Below, piece by piece: positions 8,972 to 17,296 of a DNA stretch of 64,000 bases. The notes below the pieces were generated by a model. It was given only the letters and a program-made list of their open reading frames with translations, had not been told where the DNA came from and did not search any database. Source of the stretch: Micromonospora violae (lineage in GTDB: Bacteria; Actinomycetota; Actinomycetes; Mycobacteriales; Micromonosporaceae); NCBI RefSeq assembly GCF_004217135.1, contig NZ_SHKK01000001.1:4340001-4404000 (forward strand), in the 5' to 3' direction. A program made the position numbers and the translations under genes. Numbering within the stretch: the stretch's first letter is position 1; every line of letters begins with the position of its first letter.

Positions 8972-10248
8972 GGGTTCACCTGCCCCACCGTCGCCGCCAG
9001 CGCCGCCGCGGCCCGCCAACAGTCGAGGTAGGTGGAGTAGAGCGGCACCGGGGCGAACCGGACGACGTCCGGTTCACGGGCGTCGGCGATCACGCCGTGT
9101 TCGTACCGGAGGCGTTTGGTCAGCTCGGCGGCGCTGCCGGAACCGATGCGCACGGAGAGCTGGCAGCCCCGCCGGTCCGGGTCGCGCGGGGTGACCACCC
9201 GCAGTGGCCGCCCGACGGTCACCTCGTCGAACAGCGACTCCAGCCAGCCGGTGAGGCGCTGGCTGCGCGCACGCAGCGCGGTCATCCCCACCGCGTCGAA
9301 CAGCTCCAGCGAGGTACGCACCGGACCCATCGCGAAGATCGGCGGGTTGGAGATCTGCCATGCCTCCACGGTGGCCGGCGGCCGGGACACCGGCGTCATC
9401 TCGAACCGGGTGGCCGCCGCGGTGCTCCACCACCCCTCGAAGCGGGGCAGGCTCTCGTCGCCGAGGTGCCGTTCGTGCACGAAGACACCCGCCAGGGCAC
9501 CCGGGCCGGAGTTCAGGTACTTGTAGGAGCACCACGCGGCGAAGTCGACATCCCAGTCGTGCAGGGCCAGCGGCACGTTGCCGACCGCGTGGGCCAGGTC
9601 CCAGCCGACCACCGCGCCGGCGGCCCGGCCGGCGGCCGTGATCGCCGGGATGTCCAGCAGCTCGCCGGTGAGGTAGTTGACCCCGCCGAGCAGCAGCAGG
9701 GCCACCCGGTCCCCCTCGGCGGCCAGGTAGTCGGTCACGTCCTCGGTGCGCAGGGCGTCCTCACCCGCGCGCGGACGCAGCCGGACCACCGCGTCGTCCG
9801 GGTCCAGGCCGTGGAACCGCGCCTGGCTGCGCACGGCGTAGCTGTCCGAAGGGAAGGCGGCGTCCTCGATGACGATGCGGGTACGCGCGCCGGCCGGCCG
9901 GTAGAAGCTCACCATCAGCAGGTGCAGGTTGACCGTGAGCGAGTTCATCACCACGGCCTCGGTGGGACGGGCGCCGACCAGTCGCGCGGCCGGCCCGGTC
10001 AACAGCTCGTGGTACGGCAGCCACGCGCGCTCCGCCTCCAGGTGCCCCTCCACGCCGAGCCGCCCCCACGCGTCCAGGTCGGCCAGGAGTTCGTCGCGGG
10101 TGGCCCGGGGTTGCAGGCCGAGCGAGTTGCCGGCCAGGTACGCCGACTCGGGGTGCTCACCGCCGTCGGCCGGCGGCACGTGGAACAGGTGCCGGTGGCC
10201 GGGGTCGGCCTCGTCGCGTCGATGCGCTTCTTCTTGAGGGGTGTGCAT
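8968..10248 (-). CDS. kynU: Kynureninase
   Basis: A PLP-dependent hydrolase of about 426 aa that cleaves 3-hydroxykynurenine (or kynurenine) to 3-hydroxyanthranilate (or anthranilate) and alanine. Visible signatures are YLAGNSLGLQP near the N-terminus, DLAHAVGNVPL, the PLP-lysine segment WCSYKYLNSGPGALAG, and WQISNPPIFAM. The ATG at 10248 has GGAGAG just upstream and is preferred. A GTG at 10266 in the same frame would overlap the kynA stop by 4 nt and cannot be excluded. Confidence 0.93.
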   Translation of the reverse strand: MHTPQEEAHRRDEADPGHRHLFHVPPADGGEHPESAYLAGNSLGLQPRATRDELLADLDAWGRLGVEGHLEAERAWLPYHELLTGPAARLVGARPTEAVVMNSLTVNLHLLMVSFYRPAGARTRIVIEDAAFPSDSYAVRSQARFHGLDPDDAVVRLRPRAGEDALRTEDVTDYLAAEGDRVALLLLGGVNYLTGELLDIPAITAAGRAAGAVVGWDLAHAVGNVPLALHDWDVDFAAWCSYKYLNSGPGALAGVFVHERHLGDESLPRFEGWWSTAAATRFEMTPVSRPPATVEAWQISNPPIFAMGPVRTSLELFDAVGMTALRARSQRLTGWLESLFDEVTVGRPLRVVTPRDPDRRGCQLSVRIGSGSAAELTKRLRYEHGVIADAREPDVVRFAPVPLYSTYLDCWRAAAALAATVGQVNP

Positions 10249-10262
10249 GTCTCGCTCTCCGG

Positions 10263-11168
10263 TCACATCGCGGTGCGGGCCGACCACAGCTCCGGGAAGA
10301 CCACCCGGGCCATGCTGCGCTGCAACCACGCCAGGCCGGCGGAGCCGCCGCTGCCGACTTTGGCGCCCATCGTCCGCTGCACCGCCTTGACGTGGTTCCA
10401 GCGCCAGTCACCGAACTCCTCGGCGACCGCGCTGAGCGCCTCGCCGAGCAGTCGCAGGTGGTTGTCCGGGCTGGCATCGTCGTAGATCCTCACCCAGGCC
10501 GCCTCGACCGCCGGCTGCGGGTCGTGCTCGACGGAAACGTCCCGGTCGAGCAGGTCGGCGGGGAGGTCGAAGCCGCGCCGGGCGAGCAGCGCGAGCACGT
10601 CGTCCCAGAGGCTCGGGGCGGCCAGCGCGGCGCTCAGCGCGGCGTGCACCTCGGCCTGCCGGCGGAACGGACGGATCAGCGTCGGGTCGCGCAGCCCGAG
10701 CAGGAACTCCAACTGCCGGTACATCGCCGACTGGAAGCCGGAGGCTTCGCCGAGCAGATTGCGGAACCGGTTGAAGTCGGCCGGGCTCATCCAGCGCAGG
10801 CCCTGCCAGGCGGCGTTGAGCCCTTCCAGGTGCAGCTTGGCTCGGCCCAACGGGGCCAGCGCCTCCCAGATCTGGTCGGTGCGGATCAGCCGCTGGGTCT
10901 CCCGCAGCTCGTGGCAGGTCAGCCCGAAGTACAACTCCATGATCTGGCTGACCATCAGGAAGGACATCTCGCCCGGGTCGCTGCTGAGCGGGTGCTGCAT
11001 CTTGTGCAGGGCGCTGGCCTGCACGTACGCGTCGTACGGCACCATGTCGGCGAACTCCAACGTCGGTTCGCCGCCGGTGCGCTCCGCCTGCGCGGCGCGC
11101 TGCCCGGGGGTCACCGGTCGCACCGTGGCACGGCGGTTCGGCGCCCGCCGCTCCGTCTGATCCACCAT
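10263..11168 (-). CDS. kynA: Tryptophan 2,3-dioxygenase
   Basis: The first and committing enzyme, a 301-aa haem dioxygenase that oxidises L-tryptophan to N-formylkynurenine. Family segments present are LHKMQHPLSSDPGEMSFLM, QIMELYFGLTCHEL, the FRNLLGEASGFQS motif of the active site, and HVKAVQRTMGAKVGSGGS near the C-terminus. The ATG at 11168 follows a GGGAGGG ribosome-binding site by a good spacing. It heads the leftward operon and faces the Lrp-type regulator across a 144-nt control region. Residues 1-35 are polar and variable in this family. Confidence 0.94.
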   Translation of the reverse strand: MVDQTERRAPNRRATVRPVTPGQRAAQAERTGGEPTLEFADMVPYDAYVQASALHKMQHPLSSDPGEMSFLMVSQIMELYFGLTCHELRETQRLIRTDQIWEALAPLGRAKLHLEGLNAAWQGLRWMSPADFNRFRNLLGEASGFQSAMYRQLEFLLGLRDPTLIRPFRRQAEVHAALSAALAAPSLWDDVLALLARRGFDLPADLLDRDVSVEHDPQPAVEAAWVRIYDDASPDNHLRLLGEALSAVAEEFGDWRWNHVKAVQRTMGAKVGSGGSAGLAWLQRSMARVVFPELWSARTAM

Positions 11169-11312
11169 CTCGTTTCCCTCCCCGGACTGGTCGACGTCAT
11201 GATCTCGCGGTCGGATCGGCCTGCGGAATGCCGAATCAACGGCTCTCGCCGCCTTCTCCTGGCAAACCAAAGGCAACTAGGCGAAGTGAGTTCACGAAAG
11301 TAAGGTCTGGGC
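11169..11312. promoter_or_regulatory. Divergent control region, kynA versus Lrp-type regulator
   Basis: This 144-nt spacer must carry the promoters of the catabolic operon (leftward) and of the regulator (rightward). For the regulator, TAAGGT at 11301-11306 fits a TANNNT -10 box and lies 6 nt before the GTG at 11313, so the transcript is probably leaderless. No clean palindrome is visible. A loose direct repeat GGCAAACC/GGCAACT lies around 11261-11279. Autoregulation and substrate-responsive control of kynA are typical of this arrangement but are inferred here. Confidence 0.6.
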
Positions 11313-11777
11313 GTGGACGACATGGACTGGGCGCTGCTCCGCGAGTTGCAGGCCGACGCGCGGCTCTCCTTCAGCGAGTTGTCCCGGCGGGTGCACCTGT
11401 CACCACCGTCCGTCGCGGAGCGGGTCCGTCGGCTGGAGGAGGCCGGGGTCATCACCGGCTACCACGCTCATGTCGACCTGAGCCGCGCCGGCCGCACCGT
11501 GGTCGCGCTGATCCGGATGTCCTGTTACGGCGCGCGCTGCATCCTGCACGACCCGGCGGTGGCCGGCTGGCCGGAGATCCTCGAGATCCACCGGATCACC
11601 GGCGACGCGTGCAGCGTGCTGAAGGTGGCGGCCGGCTCGATCGGCGCGTTCGAGGGGGTCATCGACCGGCTCGCCCCGTACGGCCAACCGTCGAGCACGA
11701 TGGTCCTCTCCTCCCCGTTGAACTGGCAGCCCATCACCCCCCTCCCCGCCGCCGGGCCCGTCCCCCGCCCGCGCTGA
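11313..11777 (+). CDS. Lrp/AsnC-family transcriptional regulator
   Basis: A 154-aa regulator with an N-terminal winged helix (LLRELQADARLSFSELSRRV, then the recognition part HLSPPSVAERVRRLEEAGVITGY split across residues 30-52) and a C-terminal RAM/AsnC ligand-binding domain (residues 65-135). The GTG at 11313 is used, with a -10-like TAAGGT just upstream. Lrp-type proteins sense amino acids. Placed head-to-head with kynA, it most likely responds to tryptophan, kynurenine or a related compound and controls the operon. The C-terminal tail PLPAAGPVPRPR is proline-rich and not part of the fold. Confidence 0.9.
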   Translation: MDDMDWALLRELQADARLSFSELSRRVHLSPPSVAERVRRLEEAGVITGYHAHVDLSRAGRTVVALIRMSCYGARCILHDPAVAGWPEILEIHRITGDACSVLKVAAGSIGAFEGVIDRLAPYGQPSSTMVLSSPLNWQPITPLPAAGPVPRPR

Positions 11778-11881
11778 CCCCTCCTGGCCCGTCGGCCTGC
11801 GGTTTGCCCCCGCGCCAGCGGGAAAGCAGCGCCCGTGCCCAGGGGAGGGTTCCGGCGGTCGTCGCCGGTTGGGGGGAAATC

Positions 11882-12406
11882 ATGCAGGGAATCCGCACGA
11901 TCAACCGCGCGCTCTCGTCCGTACTGACACTGGTGGGGCTGGTCGGGGCGTTCGTCCTGTTGTCGGTCGCGCCGGCACGAGCCGGTGAGAACGTCTTCGT
12001 CGAGGTGACACCGAACAGCGTTCAGGCCGGCAGCCGGGTCAGCATCAAGGCGAGCTGCGACAACGACAACAACAACCGGCAGTCCAGCGTCCACTCCGAC
12101 GCGTTCGGGCAGGTGCGGCTCAGACCGGACAAGGGCTTCCTGACCGGCCAGGCGACGATTCCGCGCGACAAGCCGGCCGGTGACTACGCGGTCGACCTGC
12201 GCTGCGAGAACGGCGAGACGTCGTCGACCACGTTGACCGTGCTGAACATGGCCTCACCCAGCAAGGGGCCGGCGACCGGTGGTGGTGGCATGGCCGGCGG
12301 TCGCGGCACCGGCTCGCTGCTCGTCATCGGTGGCGTGGCGTTGGTGGGCACCGCGATCGTGCTCGGGATGGCCGGCGGCCGACGTCGATCGGGGGCCGGC
12401 TCCTGA
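11882..12406 (+). CDS. Secreted, C-terminally anchored surface protein with a GPATG motif
   Basis: A 174-aa exported protein. Residues 1-35 form a signal peptide (charged start, hydrophobic core, APARA-G cleavage-like site). Residues 36-125 look like a small beta-rich domain with two cysteines. The C-terminus has SKGPATGGGG, a glycine linker, a membrane segment (SLLVIGGVALVGTAIVLGMA) and a basic tail GGRRR. This layout mimics a sortase substrate, with GPATG where LPXTG would be expected. It lies 12 nt before a class F sortase, which supports a substrate-enzyme pair. I do not recognise the ectodomain. Confidence 0.85.
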   Translation: MQGIRTINRALSSVLTLVGLVGAFVLLSVAPARAGENVFVEVTPNSVQAGSRVSIKASCDNDNNNRQSSVHSDAFGQVRLRPDKGFLTGQATIPRDKPAGDYAVDLRCENGETSSTTLTVLNMASPSKGPATGGGGMAGGRGTGSLLVIGGVALVGTAIVLGMAGGRRRSGAGS

Positions 12407-12418
12407 GCCGGAGCACCC

Positions 12419-13258
12419 ATGACCCGCAGATCCGCGCGTGCGCGGTCGGATCGCCGCGCCCGCTTCCGGGCCGGGCCGGCGCTGCGCGCGTCCGGCCGGC
12501 TGGTGGTCCGCGTCTCCGGACGGCTGCGCCGGGTCGCCGGGCAGGCCGTGTCGGCGAGCGTCACCACCACCGATCCGACCGCCCGCCCGCTGCCGCCGCG
12601 ACGTCCGGCCGGGCCACCGTCGGCCCGCCACCGTTTCGGTACGAGCCCCGGGTTGCCGGTGCTGGCCATCGCCGCGCTGATGGTGCTGATCGTGGCGATG
12701 CTCGGCGTCGAGCAGGTGACCGGAATGAGCCTGCTGCCGGACCGGCTCAGCGCCGGCCTACGACCACCGCCGAAGAAGTTCCCGGTGTTGCCGGCCAGCC
12801 CTCCGACCAGCCTCACCATCGAAAAGATCGACGTGCGGGCGCCCGTACACGACGTGGGCATCGCCTCGGACGGCACGATCGCCGTACCGGACGCGGCCCG
12901 CGCGCAGGAGGCCGGCTGGTACGACCAGGGGCCCACCCCGGGCCAGTACGGCCCAGCCGTGATCGTCGGGCACGTCGACACCACCAGCGGGCCGGCGGTC
13001 TTCCACAAACTCCGCGAACTGCGCTCCGGTGACGAGATCGAGGTGACCCGTACCGACCAGCGCGTGGCGGTCTTCGAGGTGAACTCGGTGGAGAAGTTCG
13101 ACAAGGGCCGACTGCCGGTGGACGAGGTGTACGGCGACTTCAGCCGCCCGAGCCTCCGACTGATCACCTGCGGCGGCCAGTGGGTCGGCGGCGAGACCGG
13201 CTACGCGGACAACGTCGTGGTCTTCGCCTCGCTGGTCAAGGCGCGTGGTGGCGGCTGA
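12419..13258 (+). CDS. Class F sortase
   Basis: A 279-aa membrane-anchored transpeptidase. A basic cytoplasmic stretch (residues 1-78) precedes one transmembrane helix (GLPVLAIAALMVLIVAMLGV). The catalytic domain has the histidine in VIVGHVDTTSGPAVFHKL, the cysteine in LITCGGQW and an arginine in RPSLRLITC. It would cleave and attach surface proteins, plausibly the product of the gene just upstream. Class F enzymes are common in actinobacteria. Its 3' end overlaps the 3' end of the opposite-strand MerR gene by 58 nt. Confidence 0.92.
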   Translation: MTRRSARARSDRRARFRAGPALRASGRLVVRVSGRLRRVAGQAVSASVTTTDPTARPLPPRRPAGPPSARHRFGTSPGLPVLAIAALMVLIVAMLGVEQVTGMSLLPDRLSAGLRPPPKKFPVLPASPPTSLTIEKIDVRAPVHDVGIASDGTIAVPDAARAQEAGWYDQGPTPGQYGPAVIVGHVDTTSGPAVFHKLRELRSGDEIEVTRTDQRVAVFEVNSVEKFDKGRLPVDEVYGDFSRPSLRLITCGGQWVGGETGYADNVVVFASLVKARGGG

Positions 13259-13974
13259 ATGGCGTCGAGGTAATCGGCGAGCCGGGCGGCACCGGTGAGC
13301 ATGGCCCGGCCCCGCTCGGTGAGCCGTTGCCGCCACTGGCGCAGCGACGCCGCCAGCGGCTCCGCACCGCCGGCGTCGCGCACTCGACGCAGCACGTCGG
13401 CGATGTGGCCGAGCTGGTACCCGCCACGGCGCAACAGGTGGGCGAGTTCGGCGTCCCGCACGTCGTCGGGCCGGTAGAGCCGGTAGTGGGTCACCGGATC
13501 ACGGACCGGCCGCAGCACCCCGGCCCGCTCCCACTTGCGCAGCGTGGCCGGCTGTAACCCGAGCCGGTGCGCCAGCACGCTGATCGGCACGGCCTTCTGG
13601 CTCTGCGGCGGCGGTCGCGTTCCGGTGAGCGTCGCCACCGCCGCCTCGACCGCGTCCAGGGTTTCCCGATCGCGCTGGAGCAGAGCATGACCCTGGTCGA
13701 TGGTGCGCAACGCCGCGCCGATTTCGCCCCGGTTGACGGCCCGCATGATCTCGCCGCTGGCCGCGTAGCCGTGGCCCGTGATCAACGCGAGGTAGGCCCG
13801 CAACGCCGTGGCGTGCAGCTCGGTGAACTGGCGGTAGCCGCTCGGGGTGCGCCGGACCGGAGGCAGGACGCCGTCTCGTTCGTAGTTGCGTACGGCCTGC
13901 GCGGAGAGGCCGTGCGCACGCGCGAGATCGACCGGTCGGCGTACCCCCGGGTTTGAAGGTTTTGTGGCTGTCAC
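13201..13974 (-). CDS. Dual-MerR-domain transcriptional regulator (TioE-like)
   Basis: A 257-aa protein with two MerR-type winged helices. The first is PVDLARAHGLSAQAVRNYE with DGVLPPVRRTPSGYR (residues about 10-50). The second is VLAHRLGLQPATLRKWE with AGVLRPVRDPVTHYR (about 130-170). They are joined by a helical region. The GTG at 13974 is taken as start. It is divergent from the erythromycin-esterase fusion gene, whose start lies within 60 nt, so it most likely controls that gene. Two DNA-binding heads in one chain suggest recognition of a full operator by a monomer (inference). Confidence 0.88.
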   Translation of the reverse strand: MTATKPSNPGVRRPVDLARAHGLSAQAVRNYERDGVLPPVRRTPSGYRQFTELHATALRAYLALITGHGYAASGEIMRAVNRGEIGAALRTIDQGHALLQRDRETLDAVEAAVATLTGTRPPPQSQKAVPISVLAHRLGLQPATLRKWERAGVLRPVRDPVTHYRLYRPDDVRDAELAHLLRRGGYQLGHIADVLRRVRDAGGAEPLAASLRQWRQRLTERGRAMLTGAARLADYLDAIQPPPRALTSEAKTTTLSA

Positions 13975-14028
13975 CGCGCTGCACCGCTCGTGAGTCTCAA
14001 CCGCTGGTTCAACGATACGGTTTATGGA

Positions 14029-15621
14029 ATGCCACCTTTTCTCGACCTGCTGACGGTGTCTCCCGACCTGCTCGCCCTCGGTGAACCGACGCACGGTGAA
14101 TCCGCCTTCCTCCAACTCCGCAACGACGCCTTCCTGGCCCTCGCGGAGCACGGATACCGGTCGATCGCGCTGGAGAGCGACCGGGCCGCCGGGCTGATCG
14201 CGGACGAGTTCGTGCAGGGCGGCGACGTGCCGCTCGACCAGGCGCTCACCGAAGGGTTCAGCCACGGCTTCGGCGCGGCCCCGGCCAACCGCGACCTCCT
14301 GCTGCGGATGCGGGAGTGGAACACCGGACGGCCGGCCGCCGAGCGCCTGACGTTCCACGGTTTCGACGCCCCGGTGGAGATGGAGAGCGCCCCGAGCCCG
14401 CGCCACCACCTCGACCAGGTCTGCCACTTCCTCGACCTGGACCGGTCTGCCGAGATCGACGACCTGATCGGGGACGAGGCGCGGTGGCGTGACCCGGCCG
14501 CCATCTGGGAGCCGGGACGGTCGGTTGGGCGCTCGACCGAAGCCCAGCGACTGCGGGTGATCGCCGACGAGATGCTGACCGAATTGTACCTGCGGGCGCC
14601 GTGGAAGTCAGCGGGCTGGCCGGCGGCGTTCGTGCACGCCACGGCCGCCGTCGCGCTGCTGCGCTACCACGCCGCGGCCGCCGCACCACTGGCCCAGGAC
14701 GAACGCTTCGCCCGGTTGGCTGGTGTCCGGGACGCGCTGATGGCCGAGAACCTGCTCGCGATCCGCGCGGCCGAGGCACACCGCGGACCCACGCTGGTCT
14801 TCGCGCACAACACACACCTCCAGCGTCATCCGAGCACGATGACGCTGGCCGGCACGGAGATGACCTGGGCCGGTGCCGGCGCGATCGTCGCGTCGCTGCT
14901 CGGTGACCGGTACGCGGTGATCGTCGGCAGCCTCGGCGCGAGCCCGGCGCTCGGCATCGAGCCGCCCGCCGCGTCGACCTACGAGGGCAGACTCCAGCAG
15001 GAGACCGACCTCCCCCGGTACCTGCCGGCGTCCGACATCGGCGCGGCCGAGCAGCGGACGCACGACTACCGCTACTTCCCGCTGGACCGGGCCACCATCG
15101 AACACGCCGACGCGGTCCTGCACATCCCGACCGGTGTCGACGCGGCCGTGCTCGCCGACCGGATCGTCGCACTGCCCGGCGTCGAGCAGGTCGTGGCGAG
15201 CGAGGAGGACGGGTCACCCGAGGCGGCCTGGGGCGACCGCTTCTTCTTCGTCGGCCCGGACCGCCGCCAGCCGTTCGCCACCATCGTCGAGCGGGACGTG
15301 CCCGGCTTCGACGAGGCATCCCAACTGGACCGCCCCGGCGTCTTCCGGCTCAACCTGGACCTGGGCCGGGCCGAGTTCGAGCGGCTGTTCGGCTTCCCGC
15401 CCAAGGCGTTCGAGGAGCACCGGCACGAGTTCGACTTCGCCCGACTGGACACCGTGTCGCCGCACCCGGGCTACGCGCTGTACGGCTTCGCCAGCATCGT
15501 GATGCCCGGCCCGCAGCTGCTGCCCGAGATCGACCGGCTACTGGCGATCGCACACGGCCGGGCCGCCGACCGCGACGATCGCGCGGCGCGTCGGGCGACG
15601 CACCCGCAATCGGGAGCCTGA
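14029..15621 (+). CDS. Erythromycin esterase-like domain fused to a DUF6194-like domain
   Basis: About 530 aa from the ATG at 14029. Residues 1-365 match the erythromycin esterase/succinoglycan-biosynthesis family: LGEPTHGESAFLQLRND, SIALESDRAAG, FHGFDAP, FAHNTHLQRH and the terminal RYFPLD block. Residues from about 367 to 510 look like a DUF6194 protein: LPGVEQVVASEEDG, AWGDRFFFVGPD, FATIVERDVPGFDEAS, LDRPGVFRLNL. Either half often occurs alone. Members hydrolyse macrolide lactones or unknown esters. A GTG at 13990 is in frame but leaves only 15 nt for the divergent promoter, so the ATG is preferred. The dual-MerR gene faces it. Confidence 0.85.
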   Translation: MPPFLDLLTVSPDLLALGEPTHGESAFLQLRNDAFLALAEHGYRSIALESDRAAGLIADEFVQGGDVPLDQALTEGFSHGFGAAPANRDLLLRMREWNTGRPAAERLTFHGFDAPVEMESAPSPRHHLDQVCHFLDLDRSAEIDDLIGDEARWRDPAAIWEPGRSVGRSTEAQRLRVIADEMLTELYLRAPWKSAGWPAAFVHATAAVALLRYHAAAAAPLAQDERFARLAGVRDALMAENLLAIRAAEAHRGPTLVFAHNTHLQRHPSTMTLAGTEMTWAGAGAIVASLLGDRYAVIVGSLGASPALGIEPPAASTYEGRLQQETDLPRYLPASDIGAAEQRTHDYRYFPLDRATIEHADAVLHIPTGVDAAVLADRIVALPGVEQVVASEEDGSPEAAWGDRFFFVGPDRRQPFATIVERDVPGFDEASQLDRPGVFRLNLDLGRAEFERLFGFPPKAFEEHRHEFDFARLDTVSPHPGYALYGFASIVMPGPQLLPEIDRLLAIAHGRAADRDDRAARRATHPQSGA

Positions 15622-15636
15622 CCGCGTCCGTTGGAA

Positions 15637-16173
15637 TCAGGCGGCGGCTTCGGGCTCCCGCAGATCCAACCAGTCGGCCCAGCGGGGGTCGGGTGCGCGG
15701 TGCCCGAGCACCCGCCAGGCGGTGCCTTTCGGTGCCGCCGGCAGCGCGTGTAACCGCCACCCCATCTCCGCCGGGGTCTTGTCGCCCTTGGTGTGGTTGC
15801 ACCGGGCGCACGCGGCCACCACGTTCTCCCAGGCGTGCCGGCCACCCCGACTGCGCGGAAAGACGTGGTCAATGGTCTCGGCCGGGCCCCGGCAGTAGGC
15901 ACACCGCCACCCGTCCCTCGCGAAGATCGCCCGTCGGGAAAGCCCGACATGCGTTCGGTACGGCACCCGGACGAAGCGCGTCAACCGGACCACGGAGGGC
16001 ACCGGGAGCGCGTCCCGGGCGCTGTGCAGAATGCCGTCGCCATCGGCGACGCAGACCGCCTTGGCGGAGAGGACGAGGATCGCGGCGCGACGCACCGACA
16101 CGACACACAGCGGCTCGTAGGTGGCGTTGAGGACCAACGCGCCAGAGCCCACCGTGGGTCGTATGTCAGGCAT
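15637..16173 (-). CDS. HNH endonuclease (McrA-type, actinobacterial)
   Basis: A 178-aa protein of a family present in most actinobacterial genomes. An N-terminal domain (VLNATYEPLCVVSVRRAAILVLSAKA, split over residues 13-40) precedes the HNH fold: FARDGWRCAYC, the His-His region TIDHVFPRSRGG and ACARCNHTKGDKTP. The two CxxC pairs bind structural zinc and the HNH residues bind the catalytic metal. The ATG at 16173 has GGGAGG 9 nt upstream; a GTG at 16182 is the alternative. The biological role of these solitary proteins is unclear. It converges on the esterase gene with 15 nt between stops. Confidence 0.9.
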   Translation of the reverse strand: MPDIRPTVGSGALVLNATYEPLCVVSVRRAAILVLSAKAVCVADGDGILHSARDALPVPSVVRLTRFVRVPYRTHVGLSRRAIFARDGWRCAYCRGPAETIDHVFPRSRGGRHAWENVVAACARCNHTKGDKTPAEMGWRLHALPAAPKGTAWRVLGHRAPDPRWADWLDLREPEAAA

Positions 16174-16456
16174 CGCGCTCACCCTCCCGGTTCAGCGGCT
16201 GCTGGGGACCGGGGCCGACCGAAACCGGGCACAAGGGCCCACACGGTCGACGCCGGGCCGATCACCGACGTCCGTTGCGCCAATAGTCCCTGATCGGACC
16301 CCGGATTGCACGTACTAATCTCTCTTCTGGTAAGCGGATCACCCGCCCCGGGACGGATAGCTGCTCACCGGGCACCTCGGTTCAGGACGCTTCGGTGCTC
16401 AGCCTCGACCGATCGGCCAGCGGGTCCAGTAGCCATCGGCACCTATCGTCACCGGC

Positions 16457-17200
16457 ATGATCGAGAAGCTGTCCGCCGCCACCGTGCGCCACCGGCACGT
16501 GGTGCTGACCCTCGGGCTTCTCCTGGTCGGCGTGAACACCGCGGCCCCGCCGTCCGCGTCCGCCGTCGGGCAGCGCCTGTTGTTCCTCCTCTCCCTGACG
16601 GCTCTGGTTCTGGCGGCCGTCGTCATGGGGGTCCGTCCGGCCTCCTTCGTGGTGCAGCCGCAGATTCCGGCCTTCGCCACACCCGGGCCCGCCTGGACGG
16701 TGTTCTTCGCCCTGGGCTACCTCGGGCCCGCGTCCGCCCACATCGGCGCACTGCTGCGCGCGACCAGGCAGGGCACCCTGTCGACGTTCGACGTGGTTCT
16801 CGGTGTTCTCTGGGTGGTGCTGGCCGCGCTGATGGTGACGTGGGCGTGGCGGGGCCACGGGGTACGGCTGGAGCCCTTCGGGGTACGGCAGACCTGGGCG
16901 CTGGGCTCGCTCACCGTGCCGTGGGCGGCCCTCCTGGCCCCGCAGGTCCCCTCGGCTGCCGACCGCCGCCGGTCGCTGCCGATGCGGATCACGGAACCCC
17001 ACCTGGTTCGGCGTCGTGGCATTCCGCGCGGCCGGGGGGCGTTGCGGACGGACATCGTCGACGCGGGATTCCTCGCCGCGGCCATCGGGTACTACGTCGC
17101 CCACCCCGAACACCGGGCGGCGATCGGTGGTCAGGCCGAGTACGACCGGCTCCGCGCCGCGTTGTCGGGCGGGGAGGCCGCGTTGCCCGGCCGGGAGTGA
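16457..17200 (+). CDS. Four-helix membrane protein of unknown function
   Basis: A 247-aa protein with four likely membrane helices between residues 12 and 135 (LTLGLLLVGV, LLFLLSLTALVLAAVV, VFFALGYLG, VVLGVLWVVLAALMV). The C-terminal soluble part (140-247) begins GHGVRLEPFGVRQTWALGSLTVPW, which resembles the start of a bacterial PH-like domain. It ends in a helical region rich in alanine and arginine. I do not recognise a named family. No close operon partner: 280 nt separate it from the HNH gene and 96 nt from the MscS gene. Confidence 0.75.
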   Translation: MIEKLSAATVRHRHVVLTLGLLLVGVNTAAPPSASAVGQRLLFLLSLTALVLAAVVMGVRPASFVVQPQIPAFATPGPAWTVFFALGYLGPASAHIGALLRATRQGTLSTFDVVLGVLWVVLAALMVTWAWRGHGVRLEPFGVRQTWALGSLTVPWAALLAPQVPSAADRRRSLPMRITEPHLVRRRGIPRGRGALRTDIVDAGFLAAAIGYYVAHPEHRAAIGGQAEYDRLRAALSGGEAALPGRE

Positions 17201-17296
17201 GCACCGACCGGCAGCGAGAGTCGCGCCCTCGGCGGTAGGTCAGCCGGCCGGTGGGTCGGCGGCGGGCGCTCGGGCCCCCTACGGTACGAAGACAGA

